DNA of 64,000 nt from CALMZY01 sp052033915. GTDB taxonomy: Bacteria > Verrucomicrobiota > Kiritimatiellia > CAIQIC01 > JAGNIJ01. This document shows, one piece after another, positions 25,768 to 34,057 of the stretch (positions are counted from its first letter, which is position 1; each line of letters starts with the position of its first letter). Location: the NCBI GenBank assembly GCA_052033915.1, contig JBPOJF010000010.1, positions 1-64,000 of the forward strand, read 5' to 3'. Made by a program: the position numbers and the translations under genes. The notes below the pieces were generated by a model. It was given only the letters and a program-made list of their open reading frames with translations. It made no database searches and had not been told where the DNA came from.

Positions 25768-27411
25768 CTACGGATCGGGATTTCGCGTGGGCGCCGTCTT
25801 CAGCTCCCACACCCGCGTGACCGGCTCGCCCGTCTCGTAGATCATCACGAAGTCGTTCGCATGCGCCTCGAACAGCGCGCGAAGCGCCCAGTGCGAGGTG
25901 CCGTAGGAAAACGGCGCGCCCGGCACCGCCTCGAACGCATCTTCGATCAATACCGTCGGCCGTTTCGCGGCCATCAGGTTGATCTGCTCCCACAAGTTGC
26001 TGCCTTTGACTTCCGGCTGATCGTAACGCCAGCCATGCTGTCCCGTGAAGATATGGACGTGCTGCGGCTGGCGGCTTGCGACGACCGTCTCGGGCGGCCG
26101 GTTGGAACCCACCCAGAGGGCTGCCTCCACGAACTTGCCCCACCGGTCCAGGTAGGGATTCTCAAAAAAAGGATACCGGTTGGGGTCCCATGGCGCGTAC
26201 TGCCAGCGCGGTATTTCCTTCACGGCATGGACGCCTCCTCCCCAGAGCGCCGTCGCGAGGGCGTAGCCTGCGCATAACATGATCAGGCCGCGGGCCGCGA
26301 TCACGCCGAAACGGGGGAGGCCCGCGCGCGCGGCGAGTGCGCCGAGAAGGGTGATGCCCTCGAACAGGTACACAGCGGCCAGCGGCAGGACGGGATAGAC
26401 ATACCAGATGCCCTGCGGCGGAAACGGCGGCGAGCAGATGAGCAGCCAGTAGAAGATCCAGTACAGGTCCATGGGTTGGGGGCGCCGCAGGCGGCTGAGG
26501 AACCCCAGCGCGATCAGGCCCAGGATGCCCAGGTGCACGGGAACCGCAAGGAACCCGATGTGCAGAAGGCCGAAGAGATTCCGGCCGTCCAGCAGTTGGT
26601 AGAACATGGAGGACGGGAGATCGGTGCCGAAGTATTTCGGGAAGGCCACGGAGATGTCGCGGAAGATGCGCATCCATGGATACCGCATGCCGTCCGCATT
26701 TCCCGTCATGTTCGCAAAGTGGGGGATGTAGGTGTCGAACGCGCCGACGACCAGCCAGTTGCGCAAAATCCAGAAGCCCGCGATCGCGGAAAATCCGAGG
26801 GTGAAAACCGCTAGGTTCCGCCAGCGGCGCTTGAGCAGGAAGAACAGGAACAGGCCGGCAAACAGGGAACAACCCACGCTGCGAACCAGGTAGGTGTAGC
26901 CCGTGAGCAGGCCGAGGGCCGCGACGCGCGGCCAGGAGAGGGCCTCTTTCCACCGCTCATACAGATAGAGGATCAGCAGGGAGAAAACCAGGTAGCTCAT
27001 CTCGGCCATGTACCAGCACGACATAGTCAGGATGCCCAGCAGGAACATCCCCATGATCACGGCGGCGAGGGCGCGAAACGGGTCGTTCGGATACAGCTGG
27101 CGTGTCCACAGAGAGCAGACGATGCTCGCGAGAACAAAGGTTAGCGCGACGAACACCTTGCCGGGCAGGACACCCGTACCGAACAGCTTCATGACCGTGA
27201 AGAGCAGGAGAACGTGGCCTGGCGGTGTCAGTATTTCCGGGGGCGAATCCGGAAGGAAGGCCGCCACGTACCCCTTGCCGAGGGCGAGCGATTTTGCGAG
27301 AGCGTAGTACCGCGCGTCATCGCCCGTGTTCCACGTGAGGCTGAAGAAGAGCGCGGCCAGGAGCGCCGCGAGCAGGCCGGAAATCCAGACCACGAAATTG
27401 TTTTTATTCAC
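25768..27411 (-). CDS. GT-C-like (GT39-type) membrane glycosyltransferase
   Basis: About 547 residues with around ten membrane helices. The first loop reads NTGDDARYYALAKSLALGKG and then PEILTPPGHVLLLF, the D-D...PP signature of ArnT-like GT-C proteins. A second conserved-looking stretch is MAEMSYLVFSLLILYLYERW. The soluble C-terminal tail is about 150 residues. I start at GTG 27411, which overlaps the upstream GT2 stop as GTGA; a TTG at 27423 is the alternative. It probably adds a sugar from a lipid carrier on the outer membrane face. Confidence 0.75.
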   Translation of the reverse strand: MNKNNFVVWISGLLAALLAALFFSLTWNTGDDARYYALAKSLALGKGYVAAFLPDSPPEILTPPGHVLLLFTVMKLFGTGVLPGKVFVALTFVLASIVCSLWTRQLYPNDPFRALAAVIMGMFLLGILTMSCWYMAEMSYLVFSLLILYLYERWKEALSWPRVAALGLLTGYTYLVRSVGCSLFAGLFLFFLLKRRWRNLAVFTLGFSAIAGFWILRNWLVVGAFDTYIPHFANMTGNADGMRYPWMRIFRDISVAFPKYFGTDLPSSMFYQLLDGRNLFGLLHIGFLAVPVHLGILGLIALGFLSRLRRPQPMDLYWIFYWLLICSPPFPPQGIWYVYPVLPLAAVYLFEGITLLGALAARAGLPRFGVIAARGLIMLCAGYALATALWGGGVHAVKEIPRWQYAPWDPNRYPFFENPYLDRWGKFVEAALWVGSNRPPETVVASRQPQHVHIFTGQHGWRYDQPEVKGSNLWEQINLMAAKRPTVLIEDAFEAVPGAPFSYGTSHWALRALFEAHANDFVMIYETGEPVTRVWELKTAPTRNPDP

Positions 27412-28436
27412 GTTTGTTTCCAATTGGTTTTTCTCCCGGAGAATCCCAGCAGATCAAGCACCCGGGCGCATCCATACGTTGCATACAGCGCTGAAAGAGG
27501 AATTACAAACTTCAGGTTCCGTTCCCTGCCCGCGATCAGAATCGCAGGGAAAATGACAAGGGCCGGCAGAGGAATCAGGAGGCTCGCGGCGCGGGCGTGT
27601 CCTGTTGCCGCTCCGCCAAGTCCCGCGAGGAACATCAAGAGGCCGATCATGAAAAGGACGGTGTACAAGGGCGCGTTCCCGCCGATGCGAGCGCCCGTTT
27701 TTTTCACGATCTTCCGATAGCTTCGGCGATTGGCATGCCAGAGCTGTTGCCGGAAGAACGCGCCCAGTGTGGCGGGTTCGCCGCGGTGCACGACCCGGAG
27801 CGTCGGAACGCCCACGACCGGGATTCCCTTCAAGTAGGCGCGGAACACGAAATCCGTATCCTCCCCGGTGGTCAGTTCTTCGTCGAATCCGCCCAGTTGG
27901 TTGAACACCTCGCGCGTCAGGAGCATGTTCCGCGTGGTGACCAGTCGGAAGCCTTCCTTCCGGATGACTTGTTTTCCGTTGAGTATTTCCGTGTGCGGAT
28001 TCTTCCGCGCCCAGTGAATCTTCCACGCCGCCTGCACCCAGGTCGGCGGGTCGGGCGGTTCCGCCGGCCATCCAAGAATGATCTCGCCGTGTTCCCTCAG
28101 AAACGGTGCCGCCTGTTCCAGCCAGTCTTCGGCCAACTCGCAGTCGGCATCCACGTAGGCCAGCCATGACCCGGAAGCTACGGCAGCCCCGCGATTCCGG
28201 CATACGGGAATGCTTGCGCCGGGCAGTTCCAGCACTTTCGTCCATCCCGCCTCCCGCGCCTTCCGGGGAGTGCCGTCGGTGCTGCCGCCGTCGATCAGGA
28301 TGACCTCGATGGGGATGTTGTCCAGGTTCCGCAGCCGGCGGACAGACTCGGCAAATGGACCAATGGTGTCGGCTTCGTTGAGCGACACGACGATGATCGA
28401 AAGAGTCCGGGCTGAACGGCTCATGGCCGCCAGCAT
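27408..28436 (-). CDS. GT2 glycosyltransferase with C-terminal membrane helices
   Basis: About 342 residues. GT2 motifs are LSIIVVSLNEADTIGPFAES, VILIDGGSTDGT, WLAYVDADCELAEDWLE (D-x-D) and LTTGEDTDFVFRAYLKG (E-D), followed by FFRQQLWHANRRSY, a Q-x-x-x-W-like loop. Two to three membrane helices end the protein (LYTVLFMIGLLMFLAGLG, LIPLPALVIFPAILIAG). I start at ATG 28436; ATG 28424 is equally possible. The frame stays open far upstream across the opposite-strand GT4 gene, but that part has no family sequence. It is GTGA-coupled to the GT-C-like gene after it and diverges from the GT4 starting at 28488. Confidence 0.85.
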   Translation of the reverse strand: MLAAMSRSARTLSIIVVSLNEADTIGPFAESVRRLRNLDNIPIEVILIDGGSTDGTPRKAREAGWTKVLELPGASIPVCRNRGAAVASGSWLAYVDADCELAEDWLEQAAPFLREHGEIILGWPAEPPDPPTWVQAAWKIHWARKNPHTEILNGKQVIRKEGFRLVTTRNMLLTREVFNQLGGFDEELTTGEDTDFVFRAYLKGIPVVGVPTLRVVHRGEPATLGAFFRQQLWHANRRSYRKIVKKTGARIGGNAPLYTVLFMIGLLMFLAGLGGAATGHARAASLLIPLPALVIFPAILIAGRERNLKFVIPLSALYATYGCARVLDLLGFSGRKTNWKQT

Positions 28437-28487
28437 TGCGCATTGAGCATCGCGGTTCAAGTCTCTATGATGTGCCTTGGGAATGCG

Positions 28488-29603
28488 ATGAACATTGCCT
28501 TTCTCATGCAGGATGTCGGCGCGATGTTCGGCGCGGAACGCGCCACGCTCGATCTGGTCACCCGCCTTCGAAAGGCGGGGGAAGACGCCGGTGTTCTGCT
28601 GATCGATGAACGACGCCTGAGACTCGGACGGAGCGATCTTCGTGACGCGCTTTCCGCAGCCGGTGTGCCCTTGATACGCCTGCCGACCTCGCATCCGTTT
28701 TCGCCGGACCTGGTCCGGCAACTCCGGAAGACAGCGGCTGAAGGCAATACACACATTGTCCATGCCGTCGGACCCAAGGCGACGTTGCACGCATACCTCG
28801 CCTTCAGAAACACGGATACGCGTCTGTTCGGCACCGTCCACGGATGGTTGTTCCGCCGCGATCCGAAGGAGCGGTTCTACGAGTGGCTGGAGCGCAGGAT
28901 GCTGAAGCGGTATGACTGCGTGATTGTGCTGTCGTCGTTCTACCGTGCAATCCTTTTGAAGAACGGGTTCCAACCCGACCGTGTCGTTCTCATTCGGTCC
29001 GGGCTTGATGTCGAATCCCTGGTGTCGGAGGAGGAAGCCAAAAGCAGCTTGTCTTCTGCGAATCCGTTTACCGTGGGAACGATCGGTCGGCTCAGTGCGG
29101 AGAAGAATCCTGTAATGTTCCTGCGGGCGGCGAGGGTTCTCCTTGAGCGCGGCGTCCAAATCAGGTTCATTGTGGCGGGCGAAGGGCCGGAGCGCGCAAA
29201 ACTCGATCAGTTGGTCGAGAAGTGGGGTCTTTCTGAATCCGTACGGATGCCGGGTTATCTCTCCGTTCGGGATTTCATGAAGCAGGTCAACGTTCTGGTT
29301 CAGTGTTCGTTCATTGAGAATTTCCCCTACAGCATCATGGAGGCCATGGCCTGGCGCCGCCCGGTCGTGGCGACGGCCGTGGGAGGGGTGCCGGAACTCA
29401 TCGAGGAGGGGAAGACGGGCTTCCTGGTGCCGCCGGACGACCACGAGGCGCTCGCCAACCGGATTTGTGAAATGGCCTTCTGGCCTCGACTGATCGAGGA
29501 AATGGGGGCGGCGGGCCGTCGTAAGATGGAGCGTGAATTCGCCCTCCGGACATCTGTCGAACGTCACCGCGAACTCTATGCATCGCGTGGCGGGTTTCGC
29601 TGA
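28488..29603 (+). CDS. GT4 family glycosyltransferase
   Basis: About 371 residues with MNIAFLMQDVGAMFGAERAT at the N-terminus, VHGWLFRRDPKERFYEWLER in the acceptor domain, FTVGTIGRLSAEKNPVMFLR opening the donor domain, and FPYSIMEAMAWRRPVVATAV as the E-x7 region. I start at ATG 28488 because this matches the GT4 N-terminus; the frame extends back to 28443. It overlaps the convergent DPMS-like gene by 28 bases and shares a short divergent control region with the GT2 before it. Confidence 0.89.
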   Translation: MNIAFLMQDVGAMFGAERATLDLVTRLRKAGEDAGVLLIDERRLRLGRSDLRDALSAAGVPLIRLPTSHPFSPDLVRQLRKTAAEGNTHIVHAVGPKATLHAYLAFRNTDTRLFGTVHGWLFRRDPKERFYEWLERRMLKRYDCVIVLSSFYRAILLKNGFQPDRVVLIRSGLDVESLVSEEEAKSSLSSANPFTVGTIGRLSAEKNPVMFLRAARVLLERGVQIRFIVAGEGPERAKLDQLVEKWGLSESVRMPGYLSVRDFMKQVNVLVQCSFIENFPYSIMEAMAWRRPVVATAVGGVPELIEEGKTGFLVPPDDHEALANRICEMAFWPRLIEEMGAAGRRKMEREFALRTSVERHRELYASRGGFR

Positions 29604-30343
29604 CGAAACATCGCCGTGCTGACGAGTCTCATCTTCGCGAGGCGAAAGAGCAGGGCCGTCCACAGACAGCCGAATCCGTACTTCACGCTCCGCCTGAAGT
29701 TGATCGACGACGCCTCTTCGAAGTACTTCGTCGGACAACTGATTTCGGCGACCGTGTATCCAACCCACAGAATCTGGGCGAGCATCTGATTGTCGAAAAC
29801 GAAGTCGTTGGAGTTCCGGTCGAGCGGCAATTTCAACAGGAGTTCCCGGGAAAACGCGCGGTAGCCTGTGTGGTATTCGGACAGTTTTGCGCCCATCATC
29901 AGGTTGGAGAAGAGCGTGAGGAATCGGTTCGACACGTACTTCCACACCGGCATCCCGCCCTTGAGCGCGTATCCGCCGAGGATACGCGAGCCCAGCACGC
30001 AGTGATACAACCCGTTGCCGATCATCGAGACCATCGCGGGGATCAGCTTGGGCGTGTACTGGTAATCGGGGTGGACCATGATGACGATATCAGCGCCTTC
30101 TTCAAGGGCGAGGCGATAGCAAGTCTTCTGATTTCCGCCGTATCCCAGGTTCTTCGGGTGGACGTGAACCTTCACGTTGGGGAGTCGCGCGGCGATCTCG
30201 GCGGTGTTGTCGCGGCTGGCGTCGTCAACGAGGATCACGGTGTCGACAACCCCCTGATCCATAACTTCCCGGTACGTTTGTTCGACCGTGCGCGCCGCGT
30301 TGTACGCGGGCATCACGACGACGACTTTACGATTGTTGAACAT
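29576..30343 (-). CDS. GT2 glycosyltransferase, DPMS-like
   Basis: About 255 residues. It reads KVVVVMPAYNAARTVEQTYR, VILVDDASRDNTAEIAARL, ADIVIMVHPDYQYTPKLIPA (D-x-D position H-P-D-Y-Q) and LSEYHTGYRAFSRELLLKLP, a subfamily of polyprenyl-phosphate glycosyltransferases that transfers sugar to a lipid carrier or to a lipid-linked glycan. It is closely related to the GT2 half of the fusion at 23432. I start at ATG 30343 because the family begins there; upstream in-frame ATGs at 30373 and 30400 would add 10-19 residues. It diverges from the GT-C-like gene at 30406. Confidence 0.88.
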   Translation of the reverse strand: MFNNRKVVVVMPAYNAARTVEQTYREVMDQGVVDTVILVDDASRDNTAEIAARLPNVKVHVHPKNLGYGGNQKTCYRLALEEGADIVIMVHPDYQYTPKLIPAMVSMIGNGLYHCVLGSRILGGYALKGGMPVWKYVSNRFLTLFSNLMMGAKLSEYHTGYRAFSRELLLKLPLDRNSNDFVFDNQMLAQILWVGYTVAEISCPTKYFEEASSINFRRSVKYGFGCLWTALLFRLAKMRLVSTAMFRQRNPPRDA

Positions 30344-30405
30344 GGTGCAGGTAGCTGATGGAATCCTTGCCATCAATCTGCCGTCCAGCCTACTATCCAT
30401 AAATC

Positions 30406-32151
30406 ATGCGGCCTTCATTGGCGAGAACTAATACGTTGTTGTGGTGGATCGCCTGCCTTCTCGTGGTTGCCGTTTATCTCCTTTCCGTGCCGCGCCTCTG
30501 GCAATGCGAAGGGGCCGACGAGGTCGAGTACCTGGGGCTTGCGCATTCCATGGTTCGCGGCTTCGGCTACACGCTCTACGGACAGCCGTATGTGCTCTAT
30601 CCGCCGTTGTATCCGTTTATTCTGTCCCTCATCCTGGGACATGGCGCCGGGTTGTGGCGTCTCCTCTACATGGTTAACGCGTTTTGCGGAGCTGCCGGAC
30701 TGATCGTGGGCGCTACATGGCTTCGGTTGTGCTTTGGTCGGGCGGGCCGCTGGGCCGGCTGGTTGGCGCTTGTCTCCTATTTCGCATGGAGTTTCTCGAC
30801 GCGGTTCCTGTTGTCCGAGGCGCTGTTCTTCGTTCTCAGTGTTTCGGTGCTGATTCTGGCCTGGCGCGTTCTTTGCGAGGAGCGATATCCGGGGTGGGTT
30901 GTTGCCCTCGTGGGGTTCGGTTCGCTCCTTTGCGCGATGACGCGTTTCGGTGCTGTTGCGCTGACACTGGCCGTCTGTCTTTCCTCCTTCCTGAAATGGA
31001 TGCTGACTCGCTCCCGCGCCGCACTGTCTGTGCTCGTCGCTGCAGCCGTTCTGGGCGGTGGCTTTGCTGTTGCATGGGAAATCCGCGCTCAACACGTTGC
31101 CCCGCAGGCGGGCGAGTCGTACGCGCGCTGGGCGAGGACAATCATGGGGGTGTCATCCGAAACGGCGGGTATGGTGGCGAGAAACGCGGGCGAGGGGGCG
31201 GCGGTCAGGAAGGGCTGGCCAGGGCGCGCCCTGGAGTTGGGCGGCCGATATGGGCAGTATGTCGCGTCGAACGTTCGAAGTCCCTCGGCCGCCAAACCTC
31301 TGGCCCTGTTCCTGTGGCTTGTGTTCCTGACCGGACTGATTGCGCATCTGAAGCAGTATCCGTGGTCGCCGATCGGCTGGTACACGGCCATCTCCCTGCT
31401 GATTATCAGTCTGACCTCCTGGATTTCGAGCTACATGCGTTACCTTTATCCGTTGACGCCTTTCCTGTTTTTGTTCCTGCTCATGGGCGCGCGGTTTTGG
31501 TGGAAGCGTCTGATTGGCGGGGCGAACCGGCCGCGCAGGGCGCTTCTTGTTCTTTGCGGATTGGCCGGGCTTGCGTGGTCGGCAACGCATTGGGTCGATG
31601 CGGACTTGGCGGCAATGGAAGGCCGATACATGACGGTCACGGCTATTTTGTCCGCCGTCGTGTATGGCGGCCTCATCTGGGTCGGGATCTGGCCGGCGCC
31701 GTTACAGGCCGTCTCGTTAAGCGGCAGGATGACCCGGTTGGGAATGACGGCGATCGTCATCCTGTTCGCATGTCAAACCGCCGTGATTCTCGCCGCGCGG
31801 TACCGGTTGACGGAACAGAATCAAACGCTCAGAAATCGGAATCTGCTCGGAATGGCCGACGCCGGAGCGTGGCTGAGGGACAACACCGATCCTCAGGCCG
31901 TATGCATTTCTTCCCTTCCGCGTCTGACGGCCTTCCTTACCGATCGCCAAAACGTGTCGCCCGGTTACACGACGGCGGGCGGGTTGGACGTCGGCAAGGC
32001 CGAATACGTTGTCCGAATCGGGCGGTTGAACAATATCCCGGCTTTTGTTCCGGAGGAAGAGGAACGGTTGGTGACCGCTCTAGCGGGAGCGCCGGTTGTC
32101 CCCGTCTTTGCGTCCGGCGATGCCGCGGTTTACAGGATTGCAAAACCCTGA
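30406..32151 (+). CDS. GT-C-like (GT39-type) membrane glycosyltransferase
   Basis: This 581-residue protein has 11 or so membrane helices. Its first loop has CEGADEVEYLGLAHSMVRGF then YPPLYPFILSLI, the Asp plus PPLYP signature of GT39/ArnT-like enzymes. SFSTRFLLSEALFFVLSVSV matches the conserved R-x-x-x-S-E-x-L-F segment of the family. A soluble tail ends at IAKP. A DPMS-like GT2 lies divergently upstream and another GT2 follows after 23 bases. Together these suggest a lipid-carrier donor route: GT2 loads the carrier and GT-C uses it. Confidence 0.77.
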   Translation: MRPSLARTNTLLWWIACLLVVAVYLLSVPRLWQCEGADEVEYLGLAHSMVRGFGYTLYGQPYVLYPPLYPFILSLILGHGAGLWRLLYMVNAFCGAAGLIVGATWLRLCFGRAGRWAGWLALVSYFAWSFSTRFLLSEALFFVLSVSVLILAWRVLCEERYPGWVVALVGFGSLLCAMTRFGAVALTLAVCLSSFLKWMLTRSRAALSVLVAAAVLGGGFAVAWEIRAQHVAPQAGESYARWARTIMGVSSETAGMVARNAGEGAAVRKGWPGRALELGGRYGQYVASNVRSPSAAKPLALFLWLVFLTGLIAHLKQYPWSPIGWYTAISLLIISLTSWISSYMRYLYPLTPFLFLFLLMGARFWWKRLIGGANRPRRALLVLCGLAGLAWSATHWVDADLAAMEGRYMTVTAILSAVVYGGLIWVGIWPAPLQAVSLSGRMTRLGMTAIVILFACQTAVILAARYRLTEQNQTLRNRNLLGMADAGAWLRDNTDPQAVCISSLPRLTAFLTDRQNVSPGYTTAGGLDVGKAEYVVRIGRLNNIPAFVPEEEERLVTALAGAPVVPVFASGDAAVYRIAKP

Positions 32152-32174
32152 GTTCTGTTGTCGAATCTTTCGCG

Positions 32175-33365
32175 ATGGCAACCATGGATTCAAGGAATCC
32201 GCAGGGAAGCGGGATTGAATTGTCGGTCGTCATGCCGTGTCTGAACGAGGCGGACACGCTCGAGACCTGCATCCGCAAGGCCGCCCGCGCGATGGAGGAG
32301 CAGGGCATCGCCGGGGAAGTGGTGGTGGCTGACAACGGCAGCACGGATGGTTCGCAGGAAATCGCGCGCCGTTGCGGTGCGCGGGTGGTGCCGGTGTCAG
32401 CCCGGGGATACGGCAGTGCGCTGATGGGCGGGATCAAGGCGTCGCGAGGCCGGTTTGTGGTCATGGGCGATGCCGATGACAGCTATAGCTTCCTCGAAAT
32501 CCCCCGATTCGTCGAACAACTCCGGCAAGGCGCCGAACTGGTCCAGGGCTGTCGGCTTCCGTCGGGCGGGGGGGCCATCATGCCCGGGGCGATGCCGTTC
32601 TCGCACCGCTGGATCGGGAATCCTCTTTTCTCAGCCCTCGTCCGGCGCTGGTTCCGTTCGGGCATTCACGATGTGTACTGCGGGTTGAGGGGTTTCACCC
32701 GCGACCTGTTCGACCGGCTGGACCTGCGGTGCACCGGCATGGAGTTTGCCACGGAGATGATCATCAAGGCCACGCTCTTCAAGGCCCGCATCGTCGAAGT
32801 GCCGATCACCCTCCATCCCGACGGCCGCAAGTCCCATGCGCCCCACTTGAAGACATTCCGCGACGGCTGGCGCACGTTGCGGTTCTTCCTGATGTACTGC
32901 CCGAAATGGCTGTTCCTGATTCCCGGCCTCGTCCTGATCCTCCTGGGCATCGTGGGCTATGCCGTTGCTCTGCCCGGCCTGCAGATCGGCGGCGTTATCT
33001 TTGATGCGCACACACTTCTTTTCGCGACCCTGGCGTTCCTGATGGGGTACCAGTCGGTTCTATTTGCCATCCTGACAAAGACGTTTGCCGTGAATGAAGG
33101 CCTGATGCCCGAGGACCCGCTGTATCTGAAATTCTTTGAGATCATCAATTTGGAACGCGGCCTGCTTGTTGGCATGGTGGCGTTTCTGGCCGGCGCGGCG
33201 CTCCTGTTTTCGTCATTCATGATCTGGCGGTCCACCGGGTTCGGACGCCTCGATTACGCCGTGACCATGCGCTGGGTGATTCCGGGTGCCGCGCTGGCCG
33301 CGTTGGGTTTTCAGACCATTCTTTCAGGCTTCTTTGTGAGCATCCTGGGTATGCATCGCCGATGA
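32175..33365 (+). CDS. GT2 glycosyltransferase with C-terminal membrane domain
   Basis: About 396 residues. The GT2 domain reads LSVVMPCLNEADTLETCIRK, VVVADNGSTDGSQEIA, GRFVVMGDADDSYSFLEIP (D-A-D-D) and DVYCGLRGFTRDLFDRL, a widespread bacterial subfamily related to dolichyl-phosphate glucose synthases. Four hydrophobic helices follow (LFLIPGLVLILLGIVGYA and later). It probably makes a polyprenyl-phosphate sugar. I start at ATG 32175, with ATG 32184 as an alternative; the frame remains open far upstream over the GT-C gene, without meaning. The stop overlaps the methyltransferase ATG (ATGA). Confidence 0.88.
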   Translation: MATMDSRNPQGSGIELSVVMPCLNEADTLETCIRKAARAMEEQGIAGEVVVADNGSTDGSQEIARRCGARVVPVSARGYGSALMGGIKASRGRFVVMGDADDSYSFLEIPRFVEQLRQGAELVQGCRLPSGGGAIMPGAMPFSHRWIGNPLFSALVRRWFRSGIHDVYCGLRGFTRDLFDRLDLRCTGMEFATEMIIKATLFKARIVEVPITLHPDGRKSHAPHLKTFRDGWRTLRFFLMYCPKWLFLIPGLVLILLGIVGYAVALPGLQIGGVIFDAHTLLFATLAFLMGYQSVLFAILTKTFAVNEGLMPEDPLYLKFFEIINLERGLLVGMVAFLAGAALLFSSFMIWRSTGFGRLDYAVTMRWVIPGAALAALGFQTILSGFFVSILGMHRR

Positions 33366-34057
33366 ACCCGTCCGGCTCATTTGATCGTTACGCCGATGAT
33401 TACGAATCGGCTCTGAGCCGGGGCCTTTTGGTGTCAGGCGAGGGCCGGGATTATTTCGCTCGCGGGCGGGTTGTCTGGCTGTCGAGGCGGCTTCGGGAAC
33501 TGGGGCATCCCGTTTCGAGCGTGTTGGACTTCGGGTGCGGGACCGGCGACACGGCGCCGCATCTCCTCGGGGAACTGGGGGCCGATCACGTCATGGGGGT
33601 GGACACCTCAAGACCGTGTCTCGATACGGCCGTCAGGAAGTTCGGATCGGAACGCGTTCATTTCGTGCCGGCGGACGAGTTCCTGCCCGCAGGAGATCGC
33701 GACCTGGTTTTTTGCAACGGGGTGTTTCACCATATTCCGCCGCCGGCGCGCGCGGAGAAGGTGAGATGGATTTGGGAATGTCTCCGGCCCGGCGGGTTGT
33801 TTGCCTTCTGGGAGAACAACCCGTGGAATCTCGGAACACGGCTTGTGATGCGGCGGATTCCCTTTGACCGCGGCGCGGTCAAGGTGTCGCCGCCGGAAGC
33901 GCGCCGGCTTCTGAGCGACGGCGGATTTCAGATCCTGCTGACCGATTTCCAGTTCGTGTTTCCGCGCGCCCTGCGCTTCCTGCGGGGACTGGAGAGCGTC
34001 CTCGCGCGTCTGCCCCTGGGAGCACAGTACATGGTGCTGGCGCGGAAGCCGGGGTGA
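33362..34057 (+). CDS. class I SAM-dependent methyltransferase
   Basis: This 231-residue protein has SSVLDFGCGTGDTAPHLLGE as SAM motif I, VMGVDTSRPCLDTAVRKFG as motif II, and DLVFCNGVFHHIPPPARAEK as the post-motif acidic region. It is a Methyltransf_11/UbiE-like enzyme. It is ATGA-coupled to the GT2 gene, so the likely target is the lipid-linked sugar or the glycan built by this operon. The next gene converges with no gap (34058). Confidence 0.86.
   Translation: MNPSGSFDRYADDYESALSRGLLVSGEGRDYFARGRVVWLSRRLRELGHPVSSVLDFGCGTGDTAPHLLGELGADHVMGVDTSRPCLDTAVRKFGSERVHFVPADEFLPAGDRDLVFCNGVFHHIPPPARAEKVRWIWECLRPGGLFAFWENNPWNLGTRLVMRRIPFDRGAVKVSPPEARRLLSDGGFQILLTDFQFVFPRALRFLRGLESVLARLPLGAQYMVLARKPG

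Noticed and set aside
28437..29945. Minus-strand frame continuing 500 codons upstream of the GT2 gene ending at 27408
   Set aside because: It is antisense to the GT4 gene 28488-29603 and shows no GT2 or other family sequence before about 28436.
30684..32174. Plus-strand frame extending the GT2 gene at 32175 upstream to form an 893-residue protein
   Set aside because: That part overlaps the GT-C-like gene in another frame and reads as low-complexity Arg/Gly-rich sequence; family similarity starts only at LSVVMPCLNE.
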